NCBI RefSeq assembly: GCF_038449125.1 | Contig: NZ_CP151800.1 | Span: 1,584,406-1,648,405 of the forward strand | Length of the DNA: 64,000 bases | From: Kosakonia sp. BYX6 | GTDB taxonomy: Bacteria; Pseudomonadota; Gammaproteobacteria; Enterobacterales; Enterobacteriaceae | Direction of reading: 5' to 3' | Shown here: one piece after another, positions 56,939 through 64,000 of the stretch | How positions within the stretch are numbered: the first letter of the stretch is position 1 | Layout of the letters: each line of letters opens with the position of its first letter | The notes under the pieces: model-generated | What the model was told of the DNA's origin: nothing | The model's input: the letters and a program-made list of their open reading frames with translations, nothing else | The model's database searches: none | Translations under genes and position numbers: made by a program

Positions 56939-58495
56939 CTAAAGCTGGCTGGCAAAAGGCGGCGGTTGCCAGACGACGAACTGTTCCAGCGTCATTGGGC
57001 GGCTAAAATAATAGCCCTGCAAATAGTGCACACCATGTTCCCGCAGCCATCTGGCTTGTTCCGGTGTTTCAACGCCTTCCGCCACCGTGAGCATATTCAG
57101 CCGTTTCGCCAGCGTCAGCACCGCGTCAAGCACCGGCGAGGTCACCGTTTCGGTGCCAATGGCATTGACAAAGCCACGATCGATTTTCAGGTAATCGAAT
57201 GTAAAACGCTCAAGGTAGATAAGCGCGCTGTGCCCGGTGCCAAAATCGTCAATAGCGACTTCATACCCTTCGTCATGCAAACACTGGAAGACTTCGCTGA
57301 CTTCTTTATAACGCAGCATGTCCCGTTCGGTTATCTCAAAAACGAGGCTGAAATGGTGCGGCGGCAAGGACTGGGAGAACTGGCGGATATCGTCCATAAA
57401 GTTTGGCGCATGTAAATGCCCCGGCGCGATATTCACACCCATCTTCGTGCCTGCCGGTAATAGCGTTTGCAAGACGGGCGCATCGCGGGCAATCAGTTCA
57501 AACAGATGCAGCGTCAACGGCACAATCAGTTGCTGGGCTTCGGCAAAGTGAATAAACGCATCGGGCGGAATTTCCCCGGCGGTAGGGTGTTTCCAGCGCA
57601 TCAGCACTTCGAGGCCGGTCACTTTTAATTCGGCTGCATCAACCACGGGCTGATACACCACATAAAATTGTTCACGCTTGATGCCGGTCAGGATCTCTTT
57701 GCCGGGGCGCAAATGGGTATACAGCATCCAGGTCGTCAACAAACCGACCAGCATGCCGAATGTCGCACCCAGCAGCACGGCAAATTGAATATCTTCCGGC
57801 AGCCATTTTTGCGCGTAGAGATAAAGAGTGACCGGCGTGCCTTCAATATGCGCGGTGAGAAAAGGGGGTTGTGCAAGATTGCTCAGCACAATGGTGCCCG
57901 TGGCGAACGTGGCAAGCGCCCGATCGCCAATACCCAGCGCAATGCCGGTCAGGTCGGGTTGTTGAGAAGCGCTGAACATGTAAGGTGTGAGATTGATATT
58001 CAGCGTGGCGAATACGCCACGTTTGTCCAGCAAAGGGCTACGAAACCACAGCGCAATCACGGGATTATCCGGCATCATCGGCGTGCCCGGTAAAATCACC
58101 ATGTCGGTGGTTTTATTTAAATCGATATCCGCCACCAGATCTTTCATTGGCTCATTCATATCGCCGGTGGCCGAAGAACAAAATGCATTTTGATCTTTAA
58201 CCAGCAAAAATGCGCGCACGTTCATGCTGAACGCGGCTTTCGACGTGAGTTCACTGGCGACATCGCGACACGGGTTTAACGTCAGCGGCTGCAAGGATTC
58301 GGCGGTCGCGCGAATATCGTTAAAGTAGCTGGAAAAAGAAGCCTGGATATTGCTGAGCAGCGCATCGTATTTGGCTTCACGACTTTTCTGCTCAAACCAG
58401 AGTTGCACACCGCCAACCATCAATGCTGAAAGCAAAGCCGCAATAAGGCTTATCAGCAAAATCTTTCGGTTAAAGGAAACGGTGCGGGTGAACAT
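56939..58495 (-). CDS. pdeN: c-di-GMP phosphodiesterase PdeN (Rtn), CSS-EAL type
   Basis: Membrane-bound phosphodiesterase of 518 residues, the E. coli length. N-terminal span (ILLISLIAALLSALMVGGVQL), periplasmic CSS domain with Cys in NPCRD and FCSS, which is DSB-controlled in this family, a second span (FAVLLGATFGMLVGLLTTWML), then the EAL domain: GLEVLMRWKHP (EVL variant of EAL), NIAPGHL, FEITERD, IDDFGTGHS, LKIDRGFV, VAEGVET. All metal and catalytic residues appear intact. Confidence 0.95.
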   Translation of the reverse strand: MFTRTVSFNRKILLISLIAALLSALMVGGVQLWFEQKSREAKYDALLSNIQASFSSYFNDIRATAESLQPLTLNPCRDVASELTSKAAFSMNVRAFLLVKDQNAFCSSATGDMNEPMKDLVADIDLNKTTDMVILPGTPMMPDNPVIALWFRSPLLDKRGVFATLNINLTPYMFSASQQPDLTGIALGIGDRALATFATGTIVLSNLAQPPFLTAHIEGTPVTLYLYAQKWLPEDIQFAVLLGATFGMLVGLLTTWMLYTHLRPGKEILTGIKREQFYVVYQPVVDAAELKVTGLEVLMRWKHPTAGEIPPDAFIHFAEAQQLIVPLTLHLFELIARDAPVLQTLLPAGTKMGVNIAPGHLHAPNFMDDIRQFSQSLPPHHFSLVFEITERDMLRYKEVSEVFQCLHDEGYEVAIDDFGTGHSALIYLERFTFDYLKIDRGFVNAIGTETVTSPVLDAVLTLAKRLNMLTVAEGVETPEQARWLREHGVHYLQGYYFSRPMTLEQFVVWQPPPFASQL

Positions 58496-58596
58496 GTTGC
58501 AGGGCCCATTTCAGATGTTCATGGAGGAGCGCATGGGAAGCGGTCAGATACCTGAGGACTATAACCCGGAAAGCTTCGTATAGCATATTGAAGGCA

Positions 58597-58625
58597 TAAA
58601 AAAACACTGCCAGAGCAGTGTTTTT
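58597..58625 (-). terminator. Terminator after mepS
   Basis: AACACTGC-CAGA-GCAGTGTT with T-runs on both sides; it lies between convergent-like positions of mepS and upstream of pdeN, and should end the mepS transcript. Confidence 0.88.
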
Positions 58626-58663
58626 AAACTTAATGCCCGCCAAGGGTAACCGGCATCAAGTGA

Positions 58664-59227
58664 TTAGCTGCGTGTCAGGATGCGTCGTGCTTCATTGTAG
58701 CGCTTCTTCCAGTAGGGCTCGTCCAGGTTTGAAATCATCACACCACTGCTGGTGGAGGCATGAACGAATTGGTTATTACCAATATAAATGCCGACATGTC
58801 GTCCGGTAGAACCCGCTTTAAAGAGTACCAGGTCGCCCGTACGCAAACTGGTGCGCGAGATGGACTTGCCGGTTTCTTGCTGTTCCCATGTGGAACGCGG
58901 CAGTTCTAAACCAAACTGTTCACGGAAAGTGCGCTGCACAAAGCCGGAACAATCGATGCCTTTTTTGGTGTCGCCGCCGAGGCGGTAACGCACGCCTTTC
59001 CAGTCGGCATACTGATCCATAATTCGGTTTTTAACATCGAGATTACGAACCAGATTTTCAAATTCATCCTGAGAAGCTTGCAGTGAAGAAGTCTCTTCGC
59101 CCACAGCATGCGTCTCAGGATGCATATTCTTTGCGGTATTCGTTGAACAAGCTGAAAGCAGTACCGCTACTGCGATCGCGGGAATCGCCCGCACGATATA
59201 TCTCAAAATCGGCTGAGACGTGACCAT
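58664..59227 (-). CDS. mepS: Murein DD-endopeptidase MepS (Spr)
   Basis: Lipoprotein that cleaves peptidoglycan cross-links to allow cell-wall growth; its level is set by NlpI-Prc proteolysis in E. coli. The 187 residues have a lipobox VLLSAC, and an NlpC/P60 domain with the catalytic Cys in [12 protein letters not shown], His in GRHVGIYIG and His in [10 protein letters not shown] structured, gene-free region of 430 bp lies upstream. Confidence 0.96.
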   Translation of the reverse strand: MVTSQPILRYIVRAIPAIAVAVLLSACSTNTAKNMHPETHAVGEETSSLQASQDEFENLVRNLDVKNRIMDQYADWKGVRYRLGGDTKKGIDCSGFVQRTFREQFGLELPRSTWEQQETGKSISRTSLRTGDLVLFKAGSTGRHVGIYIGNNQFVHASTSSGVMISNLDEPYWKKRYNEARRILTRS

Positions 59228-59252
59228 GTTGCTTATTTTCCCTTGAAGTCCT

Positions 59253-59269
59253 TAACGATAATATCGTTA
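59253..59269. repeat. 17-bp perfect palindrome in the mepS leader
   Basis: TAACGATA-A-TATCGTTA, 26 bp upstream of the mepS start codon. Could be an operator or a leader hairpin. Confidence 0.7.
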
Positions 59270-59379
59270 TAAAAAATGCCAACGCAGCGAGATTAATTAT
59301 CTGTATGCATCAAGACAAATACTCGGGCCTGAATTTGTGGAGGAACCCACAAATTAATGCACTGTGTAACGCGCAATGA

Positions 59380-59461
59380 GAATAAAAGCACTCTTTGCGA
59401 CAAGACGAACCGAGGTTACCTGAACATCTAATGCATGGCGAGTGCTTTTATTCAATTTTTT
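59380..59461 (+). ncRNA. Candidate small RNA terminator/stem between mepS and lpxT
   Basis: GAATAAAAGCACTC (59380-59393) pairs perfectly with GAGTGCTTTTATTC (59440-59453) across a 46-nt loop, followed by ATTTTTT. The long perfect stem plus T-run on the plus strand is more than a plain terminator needs; with the hairpin at 59332-59355 it could form the 3' half of a plus-strand small RNA. No known RNA family was recognised. Confidence 0.35.
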
Positions 59462-59661
59462 ATAAGAAATTGTGATACAGAAATCGAATTTATGGATTTG
59501 ATCAAAAAATAAACAATTTAAGTAAAATAGCGCGTAAAGTGCTCTTTTTTAGACCGATTGCGATGGCGGGAAAATGACAAAATTAGGCAAACGCCGGGAA
59601 TTTTCATTAGGGATCGAAAATAATCCCTAATGAATATTGTTAATTGATGTTCGAAAGTTGT

Positions 59662-60363
59662 TCAAATTTTGTTTTTTTGAGGCAGGTGACGATCAAAAAG
59701 TCCGATAATTTTATCGCTTAACGGCGTCATCAGGCACCACGGCATACCGATCAGCACCACAGATAACGAACCCACTGCAATGTCCGTAAACCAATGTGCG
59801 CCAATCATCACACGCGGAAAGGCGAAGACCACAAAAATAAGCAGGGCAATGCTAAACGCTTTTTTACCGAAATAACGTAGCATCACCGTCGCAAAAATAA
59901 GCAACATCATGCCGTGATCGCCCGGAAAACTGTCTTTGGACGCGTCTTTCGTCGGGAAGTTAAGCAGGTCGCTCACGCGATAAATATCCGTAAAGAAGAG
60001 TGACGGGCTGGCGCGCTTCACCGGGATGAGAAGCTGGCCGAGCTGGTTCAGCACCACCGCCAGCAACAGCATGGTCAGGCCAATCACCACCACACGGCGG
60101 CGGCCGCTTTGATCCGCCGGGATCCAAAATGTCAACATCAAACAGCCCATGGCCAACAGCGAACAGGCGTCGAACGCACGGTTATTGGTCAGCGCCACAA
60201 ACCACAGGTACACGCGGCTTTCAACCAGCCCGTGGTTGAAAAAGTGGAAAATAGACGAATCCAGCGGGAACCAAAAACCATGGTTCACGGGCAAGTACCA
60301 GGACATAAACAGAGCTAGTCCCAGCGCATTAAAAAGCAAAATAAGCGGTAATCGAGTTTTCAT
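59662..60363 (-). CDS. lpxT: Lipid A 1-diphosphate synthase LpxT
   Basis: Inner-membrane PAP2-family enzyme that transfers phosphate from undecaprenyl diphosphate to lipid A position 1. Of 233 residues, six hydrophobic spans; PAP2 motifs KRASPS, SFPGDHGM and RVMIGAHWFTDIAVG are intact. ATG 60363 is chosen over an in-frame GTG one codon earlier. E. coli LpxT is 237 aa. Confidence 0.92.
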   Translation of the reverse strand: MKTRLPLILLFNALGLALFMSWYLPVNHGFWFPLDSSIFHFFNHGLVESRVYLWFVALTNNRAFDACSLLAMGCLMLTFWIPADQSGRRRVVVIGLTMLLLAVVLNQLGQLLIPVKRASPSLFFTDIYRVSDLLNFPTKDASKDSFPGDHGMMLLIFATVMLRYFGKKAFSIALLIFVVFAFPRVMIGAHWFTDIAVGSLSVVLIGMPWCLMTPLSDKIIGLFDRHLPQKNKI

Positions 60364-60403
60364 CACGAAGGTATTTTAAATTTACACAAACGCAACGTTA
60401 GTC

Positions 60404-61384
60404 TTACTCACTTAAACGAAGCTTCAACAAAGCCGACTGAAGTGTGTTCCAGTCCGCTTCCGAAGCGGTGATTAGCTCGATTCGACTATCCGGCGGCGCA
60501 ACGTTTTGCGTTTCGATATGCAAATCCTGCCCCTGGCGATTAACGCGCAGCAAACCTTCCGGAATCCGCATCACCCCTTTCACGCGCTCGACCGGCGCAA
60601 GTCGCGCCCACTCCAGCAAACCCACAGTGTCAAAAACCGTATCGGCATCAAAAATCCAACCGCACGCTTGATGGCCTTGCCCGCTGTTCAGGTTACGACG
60701 CCAGCGTTGGTGCGCCGGTAAACTTAATGCAGCCAGCCCTTTTTTCTCACCGTGCGCATGAGAATGTTCGGCGCTGGCGGGCAGTTCGCGCATGTTACGG
60801 CGCGGAAGGTCGAGCAGGTCGCCATCAATTACGCCCTGCGTGGCGGTCACTTGCAGGCGATCGCCGCCAAACTCGGCCCACCATTTCTCCAGCGCCTGCT
60901 GGCTTTGCGCCGTTGCGCGGTCCTGCTTGTTGGCGACAATGATGTCTGCTGCCGCCAGCTGGTCGCGAAAATTTTCATTGGTAAGGGCTTTTTCATCTAA
61001 TAGCTGGCGTGGATCGAGCAGGCAGAGCGTCGCGCGCAGATCAATCCACGGTTCGTACACCGCGGCGTTAAGCATATCGAGGATCTGTTTGGGATGGCCC
61101 AGCCCGGTCGGTTCAATCAACAGGCGGTCAGGTTTGCCCTTGCGCAGCAACGTATTCAGGCCGACCTGCATCGGCAGGCCATTCACGCAGCACATGCAGC
61201 CACCGGGAATCTCTTTGAGCAGCGCGCCGCTGTCGGCCAGCAAGGCGCCATCAATCCCGATTTCACCAAACTCATTGACCAGCACCGCCCATTTTTCCTG
61301 CGGATCTTTATTGGCCAGCAAATGCAAAATGGAGGTGGTTTTGCCGCTTCCGAGAAAGCCAGTGATGAGGTTGGTTTTGGTCAC
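60404..61384 (-). CDS. yeiR: COG0523 zinc-binding GTPase YeiR
   Basis: G3E-family P-loop GTPase of 326 residues, thought to act in zinc handling. Walker A GFLGSGKTT at the N-terminus, the metal site GGCMCC (CxCC), base-recognition NKQD, and the C-terminal CobW domain with a His-containing segment (SAEHSHAHGEKKG). The GTG at 61384 follows GGAG at 5 bp and gives the family start; the ATG further upstream would add 13 unmatched residues. Confidence 0.93.
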   Translation of the reverse strand: MTKTNLITGFLGSGKTTSILHLLANKDPQEKWAVLVNEFGEIGIDGALLADSGALLKEIPGGCMCCVNGLPMQVGLNTLLRKGKPDRLLIEPTGLGHPKQILDMLNAAVYEPWIDLRATLCLLDPRQLLDEKALTNENFRDQLAAADIIVANKQDRATAQSQQALEKWWAEFGGDRLQVTATQGVIDGDLLDLPRRNMRELPASAEHSHAHGEKKGLAALSLPAHQRWRRNLNSGQGHQACGWIFDADTVFDTVGLLEWARLAPVERVKGVMRIPEGLLRVNRQGQDLHIETQNVAPPDSRIELITASEADWNTLQSALLKLRLSE

Positions 61385-61501
61385 AAGGACTCCAGGCGTC
61401 TTAATAATGAGAATAACGCACAATCCTGGCTAAAAAAGGTGAAAAAGAGAAGGGGGCGGACGGTGCATAGCATTTACCGCCCGCGTTAAGCGCAGCAATT
61501 G

Positions 61502-62968
61502 TTAATTGTTCAGCGCACTTTTTACAGCACCGTGCGCGCCGTTGGCCTCAATGCTTTGCCATGCCGCGCTGACGGCATCAACAAATGCCGGGTTGAGCGG
61601 CAAGTCGTTGCCGAAAATTTCCTTCAGCGCCAGCAGGGCGGTAACGCGCTCTTCACTGCTGCTGGTTTCAACAATGGCGTGGATTTTATCCGCCAGCGGA
61701 TCGCGGATATCAATCGGCTGGCCAGCATCGTCGACGCCGCTGACATAACGCATCCAGCCGGCAATGCCCAGCGCCAGCAGCGGCCAGTGGCTTTCCCGCG
61801 CTAAATGCACGCGAATCCCTTCCAACATGCGCTGCGGAAGCTTCTGGCTGCCATCCATGGCGATTTGCCATGTCCGGTGTTTCAGCGCCGGATTCGCGAA
61901 ACGCTCAATCAGGCTATCGGCATAGGCGGTGAGATCGACTCCGGTGATGCGCAGTGTAGGCGCTTGCTCGTCGAGCATCAGGCGGCGCGCGGCTTCGCGA
62001 AACGCGTCGTCTTGCATGCAGTCGTTGATATGCGCAAAACCAGCCAGATACCCTAAATACGCCAGAAACGAGTGGCTGCCGTTGAGCATGCGTAATTTCA
62101 TCTGCTCCCAGGGCTGCACATCCTGCACCAGTTGCGCGCCTGCGGCTTCCCACTCCGGGCGCCCGGCGACAAAATTGTCTTCAATTACCCACTGAATAAA
62201 CGGCTCACAGCTGATGGCACACGGGTCAGAGACACCAAGTACCTCACCAATTTCCTCAAGGGATTCTTGCGTCGCCGCAGGCACTATGCGATCCACCATC
62301 GTTGCCGGGAAGCTGACGTGTTTTTCTATCCACTGCGCCAATTCCGGGGAGCTCGTTTGCGCCATGCCCAGCACGGCGTTTTTCACCACGTGACCGTTGT
62401 CCGGAATGTTATCGCAGGAGAGCACGGTAAAGGGAGGCAACCCGCGTTCACGGCGGCGATGCAGCGCTTCCACCAAAATGCCCGGCGCAGAGTGGGGTTC
62501 TTGCGGGTGCTGAAGATCGTGGGCAATGCGCGGCTGGTTCAGATCGAGTTTGCCACTGGCAGGATCAATGCAATAACCCTTTTCGGTGATGGTCAGCGAA
62601 ACGATCGCCACTTGCGGTTCGCAGAACTTTTCAATTATTGCGGGCAATGAATCGAGTTTGGCGTTCAAACATTCGTTGACTGCGCCAATAATGATGGGTT
62701 GGTTACCGTTCGCGCCTTTTTCCAACACGGTATACAGGTGATTTTGCTCGCGTAATTGCGACATCAGCACATCGCCGCTGAACAGGCTGATTTCACAAAT
62801 ACCCCAGTCACCGCCTTTCGCGTTCAGCACCCGATCGGTCAACAGCGCCTGATGCGCGCGATGGAATGCGCCAAAGCCGAAGTGCACAATTCGCGAACGC
62901 AGAAGGGCGCGATCATACTGAGGTTGTTGCACCGTTGCCGGAAGCGTTACGGAGGCAATTGTTTTCAT
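61502..62968 (-). CDS. yeiQ: Mannitol dehydrogenase-family oxidoreductase YeiQ (fructuronate reductase-like)
   Basis: NAD-dependent polyol/hexuronate dehydrogenase of 488 residues, closest to E. coli YeiQ and related to UxuB. N-terminal NAD motif RIVHFGFGAFHRAHQALL, the family signature LTITEKGYCID, and the catalytic Lys region KLRMLNGSHSFLAYLGYLAG; C-terminal RTWQIAMDGSQKLPQR. ATG 62968 gives the YeiQ N-terminus; upstream codons are intergenic. Divergent from uxuA, suggesting it reduces fructuronate to mannonate for UxuA; substrate is inferred. Confidence 0.9.
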   Translation of the reverse strand: MKTIASVTLPATVQQPQYDRALLRSRIVHFGFGAFHRAHQALLTDRVLNAKGGDWGICEISLFSGDVLMSQLREQNHLYTVLEKGANGNQPIIIGAVNECLNAKLDSLPAIIEKFCEPQVAIVSLTITEKGYCIDPASGKLDLNQPRIAHDLQHPQEPHSAPGILVEALHRRRERGLPPFTVLSCDNIPDNGHVVKNAVLGMAQTSSPELAQWIEKHVSFPATMVDRIVPAATQESLEEIGEVLGVSDPCAISCEPFIQWVIEDNFVAGRPEWEAAGAQLVQDVQPWEQMKLRMLNGSHSFLAYLGYLAGFAHINDCMQDDAFREAARRLMLDEQAPTLRITGVDLTAYADSLIERFANPALKHRTWQIAMDGSQKLPQRMLEGIRVHLARESHWPLLALGIAGWMRYVSGVDDAGQPIDIRDPLADKIHAIVETSSSEERVTALLALKEIFGNDLPLNPAFVDAVSAAWQSIEANGAHGAVKSALNN

Positions 62969-63032
62969 CTCTATACACCTGATTAACCAATAATTAACAA
63001 CATGCAGTGTAAAGTTATATGACAGCAAAAAG

Positions 63033-63050
63033 AATTGGTATGCCGTAAAT
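63033..63050. promoter_or_regulatory. Candidate UxuR/ExuR operator 1 (yeiQ side)
   Basis: AATTGGTATGCCGTAAAT carries the ATTGGTAT half-site of the GntR-family UxuR/ExuR palindrome (ATTGGTATACCAAT); the right half is partly degenerate. About 65 bp before the yeiQ start. Confidence 0.6.
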
Positions 63051-63058
63051 ATCCGGGG

Positions 63059-63080
63059 AATGTGAGCTGGATCAATCATT
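63059..63080. promoter_or_regulatory. Candidate CRP site
   Basis: AATGTGAGCTGGATCAATCA matches the CRP consensus left half TGTGA exactly and TCA of the right half at the proper N6 spacing. It lies between the two UxuR-like sites, where CRP could activate both genes. Confidence 0.5.
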
Positions 63081-63142
63081 GTTGCGGCAGGATTTGACCA
63101 TCAATAATTAGCATGTATGGTAGTCGTCAATGTATTATCTGT

Positions 63143-63158
63143 ATTGGTATAACAACTT
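63143..63158. promoter_or_regulatory. Candidate UxuR/ExuR operator 2 (uxuA side)
   Basis: ATTGGTATAACAACTT again carries the full ATTGGTAT half-site and a partial right half, 18 bp before the uxuA start, overlapping the leader. Confidence 0.6.
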
Positions 63159-63175
63159 TTTTTGAGGAAAAAGCG

Positions 63176-64000
63176 ATGGAACAAACCTGGCGTTGGTATG
63201 GACCGAATGATCCGGTATCTCTTGATGATGTACGTCAGGCAGGCGCGACAGGCGTCGTGACCGCACTGCACCACATTCCGAACGGTCAGGTTTGGCCGGT
63301 TGAGGAGATCAAAGCACGCCAGGCGCTGCTGGCAGAAAAAGGGCTCACCTGGTCAGTGGTGGAAAGCATCCCGGTTCATGAAGAGATTAAAACCCACTCC
63401 GGGCAGTATGAAACGTGGATTGCCAACTACCAGCAAAGCATTCGCAACCTGGCGACCTGCGGCATCGACACCGTCTGCTACAACTTTATGCCGATCCTCG
63501 ACTGGACGCGTACCGACCTTGAATATGAACTGCCGGATGGCTCGAAAGCGCTGCGTTTTGACCAGATCGCTTTCGCGGCGTTCGAGCTGCATATCCTGAA
63601 ACGCAAAGGCGCACAAGCCGATTACAGCGAAGAAGAGCAGCGTCAAGCGCAGGCGTATTTTAATGCCATGAGCGCGGCTGAAATTGAAAAGCTAACGCGC
63701 AATATCATCGCTGGCCTGCCGGGTGCGGAAGAGGGCTACACGCTGGATCAGTTCCGTGCGCGTCTGGCGGAGTATGATGGCATCGACAAAGCGCAACTGC
63801 GCGAGAACATGGCCTATTTCCTGCGCGCCATTGTGGCGGTTGCCGAAGAAGTGGGCGTGCGCCTGGCGGTACACCCGGATGATCCACCGCGTCCAATCCT
63901 TGGCCTGCCACGTATCGTTTCTACCCTTGAAGATATGCAGTGGCTGAAAGAGGCGGTGGACAGCGTTAATAACGGTTTCACCATGTGCACCGGTTCTTAT
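63176..64000 (+). CDS. uxuA: Mannonate dehydratase UxuA (partial, runs off the end)
   Basis: 275 codons are present, open to the last base. Dehydrates D-mannonate to 2-keto-3-deoxygluconate in hexuronate catabolism. The N-terminus [53 protein letters not shown] and [19 protein letters not shown] (metal-ligand region) match the family closely. TTTGAGGAAA precedes the ATG. In E. coli uxuA heads uxuAB; here its visible partner is divergent yeiQ. Confidence 0.96.
   Translation, partial: MEQTWRWYGPNDPVSLDDVRQAGATGVVTALHHIPNGQVWPVEEIKARQALLAEKGLTWSVVESIPVHEEIKTHSGQYETWIANYQQSIRNLATCGIDTVCYNFMPILDWTRTDLEYELPDGSKALRFDQIAFAAFELHILKRKGAQADYSEEEQRQAQAYFNAMSAAEIEKLTRNIIAGLPGAEEGYTLDQFRARLAEYDGIDKAQLRENMAYFLRAIVAVAEEVGVRLAVHPDDPPRPILGLPRIVSTLEDMQWLKEAVDSVNNGFTMCTGSY

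Larger units (their letters stand above)
59228..59661. other. mepS-lpxT intergenic region, structured, no protein gene seen
   Basis: AT-rich 434 bp. Notable structures: a 17-bp perfect palindrome at 59253-59269; a 9-bp stem with loop AGGAAC at 59332-59355; a 14-bp perfect inverted repeat at 59380-59453 followed by a T-run on the plus strand. Only very short frames (24 codons at 59305 plus; 29 codons on the minus strand near 59520-59610) occur, without ribosome binding sites. I see no counterpart of the E. coli/Salmonella PmrR peptide. Confidence 0.6.

Noticed and set aside
59305..59379. 24-codon frame in the mepS-lpxT spacer as a PmrR-like peptide
   Set aside because: PmrR is a hydrophobic membrane peptide; this frame is polar (HQDKYSG...) and lacks a ribosome binding site. 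The 29-codon minus-strand frame nearby is basic and also unlike PmrR.
1..64000. CRISPR arrays, prophage, insertion sequences, integrons
   Set aside because: No regularly spaced repeats, integrase, transposase or flanking inverted repeats were found; the Rpn protein is transposase-related by family name only and lacks terminal repeats.

Overview
The window is a contiguous stretch of enterobacterial (Enterobacteriaceae) chromosome. Nearly every protein can be matched by eye to an Escherichia coli family at close to full length, and the gene order follows the E. coli K-12 region from menF to yeiQ with several blocks missing. The mgtE gene, the SulP transporter and an Rpn nuclease, plus the missing blocks, point away from Escherichia itself and toward an Enterobacter/Kosakonia/Klebsiella-like genus. 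I cannot fix the genus from sequence alone. No prophage, insertion sequence, CRISPR array or rRNA operon is visible.

Layout: 1-7085 is the complete menaquinone operon menF-menD-menH-menB-menC-menE, with overlapping stops and starts throughout. 7188-8108 is an Rpn-family nuclease with a strong internal start for a C-terminal 61-residue protein. It sits where E. coli carries ais-arnBCADTEF-pmrD. 8113-10559 holds nudI, yfaZ and a CinA paralogue. 10551-17318 is the glycerol-3-phosphate module: glpABC facing left and glpTQ facing right from a shared control region. 17382-21189 is the aerobic ribonucleotide reductase set (nrdA, nrdB, yfaE) with REP elements. 21536-25056 holds ubiG and gyrA. 25171-31398 is the Rcs phosphorelay (rcsC facing rcsB and rcsD). 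31819-33374 is micF and ompC with OmpR-type boxes between them.

33467-38006 holds apbE, the ada-alkB alkylation repair pair and yojI. 38152-40786 holds mgtE and a STAS-less SulP transporter, convergent and overlapping. 41063-42718 is mqo, followed by tRNA-Pro(GGG). 42993-46140 holds yejM, yejL and yejK. 46390-51303 holds rplY, radD, rsuA, bcr and yejG. 51307-56844 is the yejABEF peptide/microcin C importer. 56939-61384 holds pdeN, mepS, lpxT and yeiR. 61502-64000 is yeiQ divergent from uxuA, which runs off the end of the window.

Functional themes: quinone-linked respiration (men, ubiG, glpABC, mqo), envelope homeostasis (rcs, ompC/micF, yejM, mepS, lpxT), DNA supply and repair (nrd, gyrA, ada, alkB, radD), and a hexuronate module (yeiQ/uxuA) with UxuR-like operators. 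Most of the window is ordinary core genome. The points that most deserve a second look are the Rpn gene-within-a-gene and its replacement of the arn locus, the structured mepS-lpxT intergenic region, and the yeiQ/uxuA divergent unit.
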